64,000 nt of DNA from Chitinophagales bacterium (GCA_016787295.1 JAEUUX010000146.1:1-64000); one strand, 5' to 3'. Counted from the first letter of the stretch, positions 1 through 10,496 are shown. Notes: generated by a model from the sequence alone, not told the origin. A program made the numbers and translations.

Positions 1-10
1 CCTTTGCCAT
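1..10 (-). CDS. First codons of a leftward gene (partial)
   Basis: The minus strand reads ATG GCA AAG (Met-Ala-Lys) from position 10 to the window edge, 32 bases downstream of a strong TAnnTTTG promoter on the same strand. Only three codons are visible, so the product cannot be named. Confidence 0.45.
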
Positions 11-41
11 ACAATTATTTTTAATCGGTTATTGTCTAGTG

Positions 42-72
42 CAAAGGTACAACTTTCAACTCATATAGGCAA
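42..72 (-). promoter_or_regulatory. Bacteroidota promoter, leftward
   Basis: On the minus strand TTG (72-70) lies 20 bases before TACCTTTG (49-42), a full match to the Bacteroidota -33/-7 pattern. It would drive the gene starting at position 10. Confidence 0.7.
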
Positions 73-287
73 GAATAAACGGTATTTATACGCTTTGACC
101 CAAACTAAGTTTATACCCGACAGTATTAAATTGAAGAACTATTTAGCAACAATTATTGTATTTTATTGGGAAATACGCCTTTCAAAAACGCAATAGCATC
201 GTTTTTCTTACAAAATGTATTAAAAAAACAGATATTTATTCAAGTTTGGTTCGTTGTTTTTGTTTTATTTATGTCCGAAAACATGGG

Positions 288-318
288 CAAAGGTACTAAA
301 TTTGATGCAAAATAACAA
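288..318 (-). promoter_or_regulatory. Second leftward Bacteroidota promoter
   Basis: On the minus strand TTG (318-316) lies 20 bases before TACCTTTG (295-288), just upstream of ftsK and pointing away from it. The only reading frame behind it is 14 codons long (Met at 282, stop at 240), so it either gives the leftward gene a long leader or makes a short RNA. Confidence 0.55.
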
Positions 319-333
319 GTAATTGTCAAAAAA

Positions 334-2946
334 ATGTCAAAAACTAAAAAAAAGCCTGCGGAATCTAACATTAATACCATCTTTCGTAGTGCCGCTAAAT
401 TTATTTTCGATATAATAACATGGTTTTTTCGCACTTTGCGCGAAGCTCATACCAAAGGCATAACAGGCTTGTTGTGTTGGGTTGTTGCTATTTATTTGGC
501 AGTAGCCTTCATTTCCTATATTATGTCGTGGGGCGAAGACCAAAGTTATGCTATCAATACGACTTTGCGACAAACCATCATCGATAGCGATACAACCACA
601 CAAAATGCTATGGGGCGCATGGGTAGCTATGTGAGCCATTGGATTTTTTATGAAGGTTTTGGGATAGCTTCTTTCATCATCGTCATCTTACTTTGGCTAA
701 CCGGAAATTATTGGCTATTTAAAAACCAAACCGTTAACTTGCCCAAAGCCTATAGACAAGGGATTTTGAGTTTGTTTTTGTTTTCGGTCATGCTCAGTTA
801 TTTTTTCACCTACAGCAGCAACGGTTTTCCATTTGGCGGCAGTGTGGGGCAATACATTAACGAATGGTTGCAGGGCTTCATAGGGAGTTTTGGTACTTTT
901 TTGGCGCTACTTTGTTTGTTTGCTATTTGGTTGGTGATGATTTTAGAAATTCCGATAGATAACTTAGTGGTATATGCTCGGGGTTTTTCATGGCAAAAAG
1001 CACAAGATTCTTTACGCCGTATTTGGCAACAAGCCATTCCTGTTCAAGAAACCAATCCGATAGAACACACCCAAACTACTCAATCACCCACACGCCAAAC
1101 CAATACTAATCGCTCAACCAACACCAACAATACAACTACCAATACTTTCAACCCACTACCACCCCTACCCGCCGAGCAAGACCTGCCCGACAAAGGCGAA
1201 CAGCAAGATTTATTTAAACCACCTATTCGCTCCATTCCCCTATCAACCAACAACAATCCACCCAAAAAATCTACTAACCAAAACGACAAAGACAATTTTC
1301 ATATCAATCAACCCTACCAAGAACCCCTCGCTACCTACGATACAGTAGAAACCGATGTAGAAGAGGAGACTTTTTATAGCGAAAACGTTGCCAATGCCAA
1401 CCCACGCGAAGACTATGACCCCACCCTCGAATTGGTGCGCTACAAAAAACCTGTCATAGACCTATTAGACCTATATGGACGCGACCTATACGAAAACAAA
1501 ACCATCGAAGTCAACCGCGAAGAATTGGAGCGCAACAAAGAGCAGATAGAAGAAACTTTGCTCAACTATGCCATCTCTATCAGTAGCATTACCGCCACTC
1601 CCGGTCCCACCGTCACGCTCTACGAAATTGTGCCTGCACCGGGCGTTCGTATTTCGCGCATCAAAAACTTAGAAGACGACATCGCTCTTAGCCTTGCTGC
1701 TTTGGGTATTCGTATCATCGCCCCCATGCCCGGCAAAGGAACCATTGGCATCGAAGTTCCCAATCAGAAAAAAGAAATCGTTTCGCTCCGAAGCATCTTG
1801 ATGTCCGACAAATTTCAGCGCTCCAAAATGGAATTGCCCATTGGTTTGGGCAAAACCATCAGCGACGAACCTTTTGTTGCCGACCTTGCCAAAATGCCAC
1901 ACCTCCTCTTAGCAGGTGCCACAGGACAAGGTAAATCGGTGTGTCTCAACGTCATTTTGATGTCGTTATTATTCAAAAAACACCCCGCCGAAATCAAATT
2001 TGTCCTTATAGACCCCAAAAAGGTAGAACTTTCTTTGTTTAGCATCATCGAAAAACACTTTTTGGCAAAACTGCCCGGCGAGCAAGAACCCATCGTCACC
2101 GACACCAAAAAAGTCATTCACACCCTCAATGCCTTGTGTATAGAGATGGACCAACGCTACGATTTGCTAAAACGTGCTTATGTCCGCAATGTCAAAGAAT
2201 ACAACGCCAAATTCAAACAACGCCAACTAAATCCCAATAAAGGGCATCGATTTTTGCCTTATATTATCCTCGTCATAGACGAATTCGCCGACCTTATTAT
2301 GACCGCAGGCAAAGAAGTTGAAATGCCCATCGCACGCCTCGCACAGTTGTCGCGCGCCGTCGGGCTACACCTCATCATCGCCACACAGCGCCCAACCGTC
2401 AACATCATCACAGGTACTATCAAAGCCAACTTCCCTGTCCGCATCGCCTTCAGGGTAACTGCCAAAGTAGACTCACGAACCATCTTAGACCAAGGCGGAG
2501 CCAACCAACTCATCGGTAGTGGCGACATGTTACTCTCCATGAGCGGCGATATTGTTCGTTTGCAGTGCGCCTTTGTAGACACCCCCGAAGTGGAGCGCGT
2601 CACCGAATTTATTGGCGAACAAATGGGCTATCCCGAACCCTTCCTGCTGCCCGAATACCGCGACGACGACACCGCCGACTCCGACAGCATAGACCCCAGC
2701 AACATGGAATTGGACGACCTTTTTGAAGAAGCCGCCCGAATCATCGTACAAAACCAACAAGGCTCCACATCACTTATCCAGCGCCGCATGAAATTGGGAT
2801 ACAACCGTGCAGGACGACTCATGGATCAGTTGGAAGCAATGGGCATAGTAGGACAAAATCTGGGCAGCAAAGCCCGCGAAGTTCTCATCTTAGACGAGTT
2901 TGAATTAGACCAACATTTGGAACGCATCAAAAAGCGAGCTGGATAA
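334..2946 (+). CDS. ftsK: FtsK/SpoIIIE family DNA translocase
   Basis: Membrane-anchored, ATP-driven double-stranded DNA pump that clears and sorts chromosome termini at the division septum. The 870 residues show the family layout. A hydrophobic N-terminal part has about four membrane segments (roughly 45-205). A Thr/Asn/Pro-rich linker follows (about 230-370). Then come the alpha domain and the RecA-like motor with Walker A GATGQGKS near residue 528 and Walker B LVIDEFADL near 646. The C-terminal winged-helix gamma domain (about 800-870) includes the RAGRLMDQLE helix. The length is normal for Bacteroidota FtsK. The ATG at 334 precedes the first membrane segment by a short basic stretch. It converges on sppA across a shared terminator. 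Confidence 0.95.
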   Translation: MSKTKKKPAESNINTIFRSAAKFIFDIITWFFRTLREAHTKGITGLLCWVVAIYLAVAFISYIMSWGEDQSYAINTTLRQTIIDSDTTTQNAMGRMGSYVSHWIFYEGFGIASFIIVILLWLTGNYWLFKNQTVNLPKAYRQGILSLFLFSVMLSYFFTYSSNGFPFGGSVGQYINEWLQGFIGSFGTFLALLCLFAIWLVMILEIPIDNLVVYARGFSWQKAQDSLRRIWQQAIPVQETNPIEHTQTTQSPTRQTNTNRSTNTNNTTTNTFNPLPPLPAEQDLPDKGEQQDLFKPPIRSIPLSTNNNPPKKSTNQNDKDNFHINQPYQEPLATYDTVETDVEEETFYSENVANANPREDYDPTLELVRYKKPVIDLLDLYGRDLYENKTIEVNREELERNKEQIEETLLNYAISISSITATPGPTVTLYEIVPAPGVRISRIKNLEDDIALSLAALGIRIIAPMPGKGTIGIEVPNQKKEIVSLRSILMSDKFQRSKMELPIGLGKTISDEPFVADLAKMPHLLLAGATGQGKSVCLNVILMSLLFKKHPAEIKFVLIDPKKVELSLFSIIEKHFLAKLPGEQEPIVTDTKKVIHTLNALCIEMDQRYDLLKRAYVRNVKEYNAKFKQRQLNPNKGHRFLPYIILVIDEFADLIMTAGKEVEMPIARLAQLSRAVGLHLIIATQRPTVNIITGTIKANFPVRIAFRVTAKVDSRTILDQGGANQLIGSGDMLLSMSGDIVRLQCAFVDTPEVERVTEFIGEQMGYPEPFLLPEYRDDDTADSDSIDPSNMELDDLFEEAARIIVQNQQGSTSLIQRRMKLGYNRAGRLMDQLEAMGIVGQNLGSKAREVLILDEFELDQHLERIKKRAG

Positions 2947-3033
2947 CAACACTTCAATGTTCAAACTTGCGACCAATTTTTCCGTACCCATAAAGAAATG
3001 TCGTAGTATCCCCAAAAAGAAAAATTATTTTTT

Positions 3034-3133
3034 GGGCGTTTCCCTGCGGGTCGGGCTTTTCGAGGCTTCGCTAACGCTTCGGTGCAAGCACCAGCCTAAC
3101 GGCTGCCTCTACAATCCCTAACGCGCTTCGCCA
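3034..3133 (+). repeat. Dispersed intergenic repeat, copy A
   Basis: About 100 bp running from GGGCGTTTCCCTGCGGGTC to CCCTAACGCGCTTCGCC, nearly identical to 26661-26762 and related in reverse orientation to 20026-20135 and 54118-54227. It contains short self-complementary words (GGTGCAAGCACC, CAGCCTAACGGCTG). It lies between the ends of ftsK and sppA and contains no gene. Confidence 0.85.
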
Positions 3134-3158
3134 TTCCAACAATAGTTGCCACAAAAAT

Positions 3159-3203
3159 AAAACACCCGCCAATAGCACAAAAAAGGCTATTAGCGGGTGT
3201 TTT
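3159..3203. terminator. Bidirectional terminator between ftsK and sppA
   Basis: AACACCCGC...AATAGC pairs with GCTATT...GCGGGTGTT around a short loop, with A-rich and T-rich flanks. It serves the two convergent genes. Confidence 0.85.
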
Positions 3204-3227
3204 GAACAATACTTTTCAGCAAAAAAA

Positions 3228-5018
3228 CTACTGCACAACCACCTCAAAAGGCATTCTCATTTGAACACCTTTCATGCGGCTAAACTGTTGTAATTGCTTA
3301 AAATAGGTATATTGGTCACCCAATTCTTTTTGCAACTGTTGCTCCAAAATTTTAGATTGAGAGGCAGAAGCACCCATTTTTTTCAAAATTTTGGTATATG
3401 TGTCTTCTTCTTGTGGAAAAGCTGCCAAACTATAGTCATCAGCAGTATTAAAACCCGCTTTTTTCGCCGCAATTTGAATAGCCTCCTCCACACCACCAAT
3501 CACATCTACCAAACCATGTTGTTTGGCTTGCGTACCTGTCCAAACACGTCCTTGTGCCACTTCGTGTACTTTTTCTTTGGGCATATTGCGTCCTTCTGCC
3601 ACACGTCCCAAAAAGTCTTGATAAATATCATCAACACCTTTTTGTACAATAGTGCGTTCAGAGTCGGTAAGTTTGCGTGACAATAAGGGCGAAGTTGGAA
3701 AATCGGAATAAGACGAAGTTTTAACCGAGTCGAAAGTCATGCCTAAGCGCGATTTATAAAAATCTTTCATTTCGGCAAACACGCCAAACACGCCAATTGA
3801 ACCCGTAATCGTATTGCTTTGTGCAACAATTGTATCTGCACCAGCACAAATATAGTAGCCACCCGATGCCGCCACATCACCCATCGAGGCAATAATAGGA
3901 ATACCTTTTTGTTTAATCAATTCGATTTCGCGCCAAATAATTTCAGATGCCAAAGCACTTCCACCACCCGAATTGACGCGCAACACCAAGGCTTTCACGT
4001 TTTTATCGTTGCGAATTTCCTGTAGGTGCTTCACAAAGTCACCCGACAAAATGTTTTCATCATCACCCGAACCGTCTTGTATATTACCTTCGGCATACAA
4101 AATAGCCACTTTGTCTTTCTTTTTGGATTTCTTTTTAGGATTTGGTGCATCGGTGTATTTCTCAATCGTCACCAATTTCAAATCATCGGCAACATCAATA
4201 CCTGTGCGTTTTTTGAGGTCGGCTTGCACTTGGTCATAGTACCACAAATCGTCTACCACGCCATTAGCTTTGGCATCTTCGGCTTGGCGCACTTTGAGAT
4301 TGTCAATAATATCTTCCATTTGTGCCGCAGACATTTTGCGAGCTTTGGAGGTTTTTTCGATAAAATTGGTATAAAAATCGTTGAGCAAGGCGCGCAACTG
4401 TGTACGGTTGTATTCACTCATTTGTGTATAGCGCAAAGGTTCTGTTGCGCTTTTAAAATTACCCGCATAAAAAACTTCGGGTTCAATGCCCAAGCGGTCT
4501 AAGGCATCTTTAAAAAAGGTGAGTTGTGTACTATAGCCCTGCAACATGACCAAACCTTTGGGATTTAGATAGATTTTATCAGCAACACTTGCCAAATAAT
4601 AACTACGTTGGGTCATCACTTCGGAATATGCCACAATAAATTTGCCGCTTTCTTTGAAAGACAAAAGTTTGTTGCGAATTTCCTCCGTGCTACCACCGCC
4701 TGCCGCAAGGTTACTCACTTCCATAAAAATCCCTTTGATGTGGTCATCATTTTTAGCTTTTTCGATATTGTCCAAAATATCGTTAAGCCCAATACTATTG
4801 TCATCAAAAGACAAGGAAGTGAGCGTTGGAAGTTTCGACTTGGTACGGTCCAAAATAGGATAGTCCAATTTGATATGAAGGATAGAGTTAGCTTCGACCT
4901 TCGTCTTGCCTTTGCCCGATGAGAACCAAGCCAAACCTGCTCCCAACAAGAACAACAGAAAAATGAAAAGGAATAAGCCAAAAACAGTGGCAAAACTGTA
5001 TTTAAAAAAACTGCCCAT
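3228..5018 (-). CDS. sppA: Signal peptide peptidase SppA, 67 kDa (long) type
   Basis: Membrane-bound S49 serine protease that degrades cleaved signal peptides and other membrane peptides. The 596-residue product has one N-terminal membrane segment (about 8-30) and the two tandem S49 domains of the long SppA form. The N-terminal half has the family lysine region ([13 protein letters not shown]). The C-terminal half has the glycine-rich [12 protein letters not shown] and the serine motif [10 protein letters not shown], expected to give the Ser/Lys dyad. It lies 90 bases after the alpha/beta hydrolase on the same strand, so the two may be co-transcribed. The ATG at 5018 directly precedes the membrane anchor. 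Confidence 0.95.
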   Translation of the reverse strand: MGSFFKYSFATVFGLFLFIFLLFLLGAGLAWFSSGKGKTKVEANSILHIKLDYPILDRTKSKLPTLTSLSFDDNSIGLNDILDNIEKAKNDDHIKGIFMEVSNLAAGGGSTEEIRNKLLSFKESGKFIVAYSEVMTQRSYYLASVADKIYLNPKGLVMLQGYSTQLTFFKDALDRLGIEPEVFYAGNFKSATEPLRYTQMSEYNRTQLRALLNDFYTNFIEKTSKARKMSAAQMEDIIDNLKVRQAEDAKANGVVDDLWYYDQVQADLKKRTGIDVADDLKLVTIEKYTDAPNPKKKSKKKDKVAILYAEGNIQDGSGDDENILSGDFVKHLQEIRNDKNVKALVLRVNSGGGSALASEIIWREIELIKQKGIPIIASMGDVAASGGYYICAGADTIVAQSNTITGSIGVFGVFAEMKDFYKSRLGMTFDSVKTSSYSDFPTSPLLSRKLTDSERTIVQKGVDDIYQDFLGRVAEGRNMPKEKVHEVAQGRVWTGTQAKQHGLVDVIGGVEEAIQIAAKKAGFNTADDYSLAAFPQEEDTYTKILKKMGASASQSKILEQQLQKELGDQYTYFKQLQQFSRMKGVQMRMPFEVVVQ

Positions 5019-5108
5019 ATTTAATTTTTGGTTGATAATTTCTAAAAGGTTGTGGAAAAGTATGTGGATATTTGTGCGTTTTTTTTCAAAAAAAACTAAA
5101 ACTATGTG

Positions 5109-5966
5109 CTAATGAAATAGTTTCGATAATTGTTTGTTTAGCGATTCTTTGATGAACCAATGTCCATCGTCGAGAATGGTCAACTGTGCTTTTTTGAGCT
5201 TTTTGGCAAAAAATATAGAATCTGACAATGGCACGGCTTGGTCTTTGGCACCATGCAGCAAATATACTGCCACTTGGTATTGATTTAACAACTGTTGTAT
5301 GTGACTAATCGAAATTTTGAAGTCATACAAAGACAGCCATGTGTGATACAACTTGCGGCGGCGGCTTTCTTTTTCCATAAACAAACTATACATTTTGAAT
5401 ACGCTATGCCCAATCAAACGGCGTTTGCGAGCTTGATGTAGCATTGCCATAAAGGTATGCGGACGCTCAACAAAACTCCCAATGCGATGCGCCATCCACA
5501 AAGGCACACGATATGCCATATCCGCCCAACGAATACCTGCTCCTGCCAACAAAATCAAGTCGTCTATGTGCTGTATATAAAGCGGTATGAGTCCCAAAGC
5601 CACTTTGCCGCCCATACTATAACCCATCAAGGAAAAACGCTCGATATTTTCGTTTTGTCGCAAATGATCTATCATGCCCACCACATCTGCCAACGAATAC
5701 AAATCGTTGGTATCCCACACCGTATCGCCATGATAAGGCAAGTCAATGGCATAGACAGTATAGTGCTGACTTAGGGCAGGAGCAATGGGCAAAAAAAGTT
5801 CTGCACGGTCGCCATAACCATGCAAGGCAATCATTTTTTTTGCACCATTACCAAATTGTAGATAATGGATTTGCTTGTTTTTATAGTTAAAAAAAGCAGA
5901 ACGGCTCTCAACGGTAGCAGGCTGTGTTGTCACCAAATTATTATCGATAAAGTTAAAAAAAAACAA
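5109..5966 (-). CDS. Alpha/beta-fold hydrolase
   Basis: Predicted serine hydrolase of unknown substrate. It shows an oxyanion region (ALHGYGDRAE), the nucleophile elbow GYSMG, an acid in HGAKDQAVP and a late histidine in DDGHWF, giving a complete Ser-Asp-His triad in about 285 residues. No signal peptide is evident, so it is probably cytoplasmic. No in-frame ATG precedes the fold: the frame opens with TTG at 5966, with further TTG and GTG codons at about 5936 and 5933, so the start is uncertain. A TACCTTTG box lies 29 bases upstream of 5966. sppA follows on the same strand. Confidence 0.82.
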   Translation of the reverse strand: MFFFNFIDNNLVTTQPATVESRSAFFNYKNKQIHYLQFGNGAKKMIALHGYGDRAELFLPIAPALSQHYTVYAIDLPYHGDTVWDTNDLYSLADVVGMIDHLRQNENIERFSLMGYSMGGKVALGLIPLYIQHIDDLILLAGAGIRWADMAYRVPLWMAHRIGSFVERPHTFMAMLHQARKRRLIGHSVFKMYSLFMEKESRRRKLYHTWLSLYDFKISISHIQQLLNQYQVAVYLLHGAKDQAVPLSDSIFFAKKLKKAQLTILDDGHWFIKESLNKQLSKLFH

Positions 5967-5994
5967 AGAAAAAAGAACGATGCTGTAGCGTGTG

Positions 5995-6002
5995 CAAAGG
6001 TA
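5995..6002 (-). promoter_or_regulatory. -7 box upstream of the hydrolase
   Basis: TACCTTTG on the minus strand, 29 bases before the first possible start codon of the hydrolase. No well-spaced TTG is seen at -33. Confidence 0.5.
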
Positions 6003-6470
6003 CGGTTTTTTGCGCAGACTAAAAAAACAATTATCAAATACCCATTTAATTTTGATAGAAGCGTCTCACTCCTCTCCTATCACCATCTTGGATTTATCTA
6101 ACATCTTACTATATTTAGTCTTTCCAAAAGTAATTTTTTTTTGTTTTGGCATAATTGATTTTTTTCATTTTTTTTCAACAATTTACTTTTTTTTTACTAT
6201 ATAACAAACTGAATTTCAGCATAATACAAAAATAAAAATCCATAACAACTCTATTGGACGTTCTAACAATAAAATAATTTTGCAAAAATAACGGGCAAAA
6301 GTAGACGGTATATTAAGAAGTTTTTGTAAATTTGTTTCGCCAAACGAAAACTTGGTAAAAACTGTGTGTATACCACAACAATTATTAAGCGATTTAGACA
6401 AATATAGCAATAACTAATTAGTTAATTAGCTGTATTTTCTGTTCTACCCCTTACCAAAACAAAAGTGCCA
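6003..6470. other. AT-rich intergenic region
   Basis: About 470 bases between the divergent hydrolase and glycosyltransferase genes. It is dominated by A and T runs. A 64-codon minus-strand frame (6216-6410) has no coding character. I see no RNA gene or repeat. Confidence 0.6.
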
Positions 6471-7709
6471 ATGCCGCGAATTTTACGAATCATCAACCGA
6501 CTAAATCTTGGTGGTCCGACTTTTAATGTTGCCTACCTTACCCACCATCTACAGCCCCAATTTGAGACTCTTTTGGTGTCGGGCATGATAGATGATAGCG
6601 AGGAAAGTTCTGAGTTTATCTTAGACGATTTGGGTATAAAGCCGCGCTATATTGCTAATATGTACCGCGATATTAGCCCCCTAAAAGACCTAACAGCCTA
6701 CCGCGAAATCAAACAAATCATCAAAGAATTTCGCCCCGATATTGTGCATACACACGCCGCCAAAGCAGGTACTTTGGGGCGCTTGGCTGCCTACGATACG
6801 GGTGTCCCCGTGATTCTGCATACCTTTCATGGGCATGTATTCCACTCTTATTTTGGAGCTACCAAAACGCGCTTATTTTTGGAAATAGAGCGTTTTTTGG
6901 CGCGCCTAAGTAGTCGTATTGTTGCCATTAGCGAAGCTCAAAAACAAGAATTGAGTCAGGTGTATCAGATATGTGCCGCCGATAAAATCGCTACGATTCC
7001 TTTGGGCTTCGATTTGAGCCGATTTAAGGATAACCAAGTGAATAAGCGCATCGATTTTAGGCATAAATATCACCTTGCCGACGACGAAATAGCCATCGGT
7101 ATCGTGGGACGTTTAGTGCCTATCAAAAACCATGCTTTGTTTTTGCAGGCTATCCAATTATTACAACAACAAGGCGCACAAAAATTGCGTGTGTTTGTAG
7201 TGGGTGATGGAGAGGAACGCTCCACCATCGAACAGTTGGCACAAGAGTTGCAGTTAAGCAGTTGCAATTATCAGGCAGCCATAGCAGGCAATAAAGCCAC
7301 CGTCACTTTCACCTCTTGGATACGCGAAGTTGATGAAGTGTATGCAGGTTTGGACATTGTGGCACTTTCTTCGCTGAACGAAGGAACACCCGTGAGCCTC
7401 ATCGAGGCACAAGCTGCTAACCGCCCTGTGGTAAGTACCGAAGTGGGGGGCGTGCGCGACGTGGTACAAGTGGGCAAAACAGCCTTATTGTCCCCATCGG
7501 GCGATGTCGTTGCCTTTGCCAACAACTTGCGCCGTTTGTGCAACAACAGTCATTTGCGCCGAAAAATGGGACAAGCAGGTGCCAATTTTGTAGATAACCG
7601 CTACAGCTACCGCCGCCTAACGCGCGATATGGCAGATTTATACCTCCAATTGTTGCACGAAAAAGCACCTAATTTAGTGCCTGCCTATCAGTTGGCTATG
7701 TCAAAATAA
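6471..7709 (+). CDS. Glycosyltransferase, GT4 family
   Basis: Retaining GT-B glycosyltransferase, probably transferring a nucleotide-activated sugar in surface glycan or glycolipid assembly; donor and acceptor are unknown. The 412 residues show the N-terminal donor-loop region GGPTFNVAYL, VHTHAAKAGTLGRLAA, the second-domain start VGRLVPIKNHALF, and the E-x7-E signature in LNEGTPVSLIEAQA followed by RPVVSTEVGGVRDVV. A GTG at 6465 lies two codons upstream; the ATG at 6471 is preferred. It has no sugar-pathway neighbours here and seems to be a single-gene unit. Confidence 0.9.
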   Translation: MPRILRIINRLNLGGPTFNVAYLTHHLQPQFETLLVSGMIDDSEESSEFILDDLGIKPRYIANMYRDISPLKDLTAYREIKQIIKEFRPDIVHTHAAKAGTLGRLAAYDTGVPVILHTFHGHVFHSYFGATKTRLFLEIERFLARLSSRIVAISEAQKQELSQVYQICAADKIATIPLGFDLSRFKDNQVNKRIDFRHKYHLADDEIAIGIVGRLVPIKNHALFLQAIQLLQQQGAQKLRVFVVGDGEERSTIEQLAQELQLSSCNYQAAIAGNKATVTFTSWIREVDEVYAGLDIVALSSLNEGTPVSLIEAQAANRPVVSTEVGGVRDVVQVGKTALLSPSGDVVAFANNLRRLCNNSHLRRKMGQAGANFVDNRYSYRRLTRDMADLYLQLLHEKAPNLVPAYQLAMSK

Positions 7710-7831
7710 AAAAATGGTTTTTTTTTTCATATTATTTGCATTATGAGGTAACACATCTCATAATGCTTGGTATATAGATGATACATCTCCTTTTTGAGAA
7801 TAATTTCATTTACCTAATAACATTGATAGCC

Positions 7832-8374
7832 ATGAAAAAAAAATTACTTTTTTGCTTGTTTACATTATTTGCTTGTTTATCACCCATAACCATTTTTGCC
7901 CAAAATAACACCCAAGCCCCTACACAAAACATATATACACTTGCTCCTTCGGTCGTTATTAATCGTCCCGATTTAGTGGTCACCTCTTTTACAAAAGGTT
8001 CCACCATATTTACCAATGTTACGGTAAATAACAAACCTTACAAACGATATACAATATCTTATAAAGCGGTTGTAAAAAATCAAGGCAACGCAGCTACTAT
8101 GCGTTCATGTGACTTGGGCGACCCTGTTGAAGGTATAGATGGTTGTGCCAAAATTCCAATACTTCAACCCGGACAAAGCGCTACCATAGAAGGCTCTTTA
8201 ACAGGCGAGTTTGCTGCTTCGTTAGTTGCTATATCACCTTATATGAACATACGCGTCCAAGCCGACCTACCCAACTGTAGTTACGAAGATCTACCTGACG
8301 CAACATACGGCGACATCAATGAATCCAATGAAACTAATAATAAATCACAAACCATTACTATTCATGTGCCTTAA
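7832..8374 (+). CDS. Small secreted protein, CARDB-like fold suggested
   Basis: About 180 residues with a clear signal peptide (MKKKLLFCLFTLFACL, cleavage after IFAQ). The mature part has the spacing of a CARDB-type beta-sandwich: RPDLVVTSF, a strand with YTISYKAVVKNQGNAAT, LQPGQSATIEG, and a closing NESNETNNKS segment. That domain is usually an extracellular structural or adhesion module. No sorting tail is present. The frame opens upstream at 7778, but the ATG at 7832 begins the signal peptide. The domain call is from pattern only. Confidence 0.65.
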   Translation: MKKKLLFCLFTLFACLSPITIFAQNNTQAPTQNIYTLAPSVVINRPDLVVTSFTKGSTIFTNVTVNNKPYKRYTISYKAVVKNQGNAATMRSCDLGDPVEGIDGCAKIPILQPGQSATIEGSLTGEFAASLVAISPYMNIRVQADLPNCSYEDLPDATYGDINESNETNNKSQTITIHVP

Positions 8375-8460
8375 ATTGCTGGGGCAAAGCTCAAAAGTTC
8401 TAGTATTCACTTATTTTTGTTGTTCTCAATAGTATTATATTAATCATGCTACCTAAAATT

Positions 8461-8498
8461 ATTGCCCGCTGAGGATACTATTCTTGGCGGGCAATTTA
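8461..8498 (+). terminator. Hairpin terminator after the secreted protein
   Basis: ATTGCCCGC pairs with GCGGGCAAT across a 17-base loop, followed by TTT. It lies 87 bases after the stop codon at 8374. Confidence 0.7.
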
Positions 8499-8796
8499 TG
8501 CGCATTTTTTTTATATGAAAACAAAATGTACAACAAAAAACGGTTCATAATCGAGCCAAACTCACCTTTTTATCGTATAACAAATTAGCGTAGCTTCGGC
8601 AAGTATCTGCCATTAAGCACCCAAATATAACATTACTTTTCACACACGGCGTTTCTTTTTGTGGACAAAAAACGACTGGCAGATTGCACTCCATAAGCAA
8701 GCACTACCGTTAAACTTTGTTAAGACATTTGGGTATGTCACAAAAAAGCCGCAATTTTGTTGCCCAATAAGCGTTTGTGTGTCGCAATAAAAAATT
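8499..8796. other. Intergenic region upstream of the S41 pair
   Basis: About 300 bases with no credible gene, RNA or repeat. It must hold the promoter of the first S41 protease, but I see no clean TAnnTTTG box. Confidence 0.5.
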
Positions 8797-10464
8797 ATGT
8801 CATATATGCCATTAAAAAAACACTGGCAGTGGTCAATTGCTTTGTGCTTGACCGCAGCAATCGGATTTAGTTTCAAAGATGACCAATTTGAAATCATCAA
8901 AAATTTAGAGATTTTTACCAACATTATGAAGGAACTCAACGCTTCGTATGTTGACCCCATTTCGCCCAGCAAGCTCATTCGAACAGGCATCGATGGCATG
9001 ACCGGCTCGCTTGACCCCTATACCGATTTCATAGACGAAGAAAACATAGAAAGCTACAAAATGACCACCACAGGTCGCTATGGCGGCGTTGGGGCGCTCA
9101 TCAAACAAGTAGGTGACTACGTAATGATTGATGAACCTTATGAGGGTTTTCCTGCCGACAAAGCTGGCTTACGAGCAGGTGACAAAATCCTTGAGATAGA
9201 TGGCACATCTGTCAAAAAGAAAAATACCGAAGAGGTGAGCAAACTGCTCAAGGGCAGACCTAATACCGAAGTAACATTGCTCATCGAAAGGCTCGGCGAA
9301 ACAAAACCTTTGACCAAAATAGTCAAAAGACAAGAAATCCATATTAAAAGCGTGCCTTATTATGGTTTGTTGGACAACAAAACAGGCTATATCCGCCTCA
9401 ATAGTTTTACCGAAAACTGTAGTAAGGAGGTTGGCAATGCTCTCAAAGAACTCAAAGACCAATACCATATAGAATCATTGGTGTTTGACTTGCGCGGCAA
9501 TCCCGGCGGTTTGTTGGACGAAGCAGTCAATACTGCCAACATCTTTATTCCTCAAGGTAAAGAAGTTGTTAGCACACGTGGCAGAAATAATTCCCACAGC
9601 CAAAGCTACAAAACAACTAATTCACCCGTCGATACCAATATACCTTTGGTGGTGTTGATAGATGATGGGTCTGCCTCTGCTGCCGAAATCGTAGCAGGCA
9701 CTATCCAAGATTTGGACAGAGGCGTGATTGTTGGTAGAAGAAGTTTTGGTAAGGGTTTGGTACAAAGCACACGAGCAATTAACTACAACACCAAAGTAAA
9801 ATTGACTACCGCTAAGTATTACCTTCCAAGTGGACGCTGCATACAAGAAATTGACTACTCCAAAGGTTTTAATCCCGAAAAAATGTTTGAAGAGATGGTC
9901 GACAAGCCAGACTCTTTGCACAAAGCCTTCAAAACATCAGACGGCAGAACGGTCTATGACGCAGGTGGTATTCGTCCCGATTTTGAGGTAGATGAACCCA
10001 TTCCTGCTAATGTAACGATTAGTTTGTTGAGCAAACAATTGGTGTTTGATTATGCAACACAATATCGCATGAAACACGACCAAATTCCTCCACCAGAACA
10101 ATTTGAACTCTCTGATGCCGAATACAGTGATTTTGTGAATTTTTTGGCAGGCAAAGAAAACGACTATACTACCCGAAGCGAAGAACTATTAAAAACGCTC
10201 CAAGAAACGGCACAAAAAGAAAAATATGATGCCGCTTTGAGTAGTCAAATCAATGCCATTAAAGTTCAAATGAGCAACGACAAAGGCAACGACCTCGATA
10301 AGTTTAAAGCCGAAATCAAAAAATGGTTGGAGTACGAAATCGTGAAACGTTATTTCTACCAAGTGGGCGAAATCAAAGAATCCTTAGAAGATGATTTGGT
10401 GCTGAAAAAAGCTACCAGTATATTGAACGATAAAAATACCTATTCGCGCTCACTCCAAAAATAA
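8797..10464 (+). CDS. S41 family C-terminal processing peptidase (copy 1)
   Basis: Envelope serine protease of the CtpA/Prc type, which cuts unstructured C-terminal tails of exported proteins. An N-terminal hydrophobic segment (about 10-25) is followed by a helical domain, a PDZ domain (about 95-180, with ADKAGLRAGDKILEIDG) and the S41 catalytic domain. The nucleophile is Ser294 in GSASAAEI and the general-base lysine is in RRSFGKGLVQ. The C-terminal extension (about 400-555) is charged and helical. The length, 555 residues, is the same as the next gene. An ATG at 8806 is an alternative start. The next gene begins 33 bases downstream. Confidence 0.93.
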   Translation: MSYMPLKKHWQWSIALCLTAAIGFSFKDDQFEIIKNLEIFTNIMKELNASYVDPISPSKLIRTGIDGMTGSLDPYTDFIDEENIESYKMTTTGRYGGVGALIKQVGDYVMIDEPYEGFPADKAGLRAGDKILEIDGTSVKKKNTEEVSKLLKGRPNTEVTLLIERLGETKPLTKIVKRQEIHIKSVPYYGLLDNKTGYIRLNSFTENCSKEVGNALKELKDQYHIESLVFDLRGNPGGLLDEAVNTANIFIPQGKEVVSTRGRNNSHSQSYKTTNSPVDTNIPLVVLIDDGSASAAEIVAGTIQDLDRGVIVGRRSFGKGLVQSTRAINYNTKVKLTTAKYYLPSGRCIQEIDYSKGFNPEKMFEEMVDKPDSLHKAFKTSDGRTVYDAGGIRPDFEVDEPIPANVTISLLSKQLVFDYATQYRMKHDQIPPPEQFELSDAEYSDFVNFLAGKENDYTTRSEELLKTLQETAQKEKYDAALSSQINAIKVQMSNDKGNDLDKFKAEIKKWLEYEIVKRYFYQVGEIKESLEDDLVLKKATSILNDKNTYSRSLQK

Positions 10465-10496
10465 AAAAACACCCAACAAACTTTACAAATAGCAAC

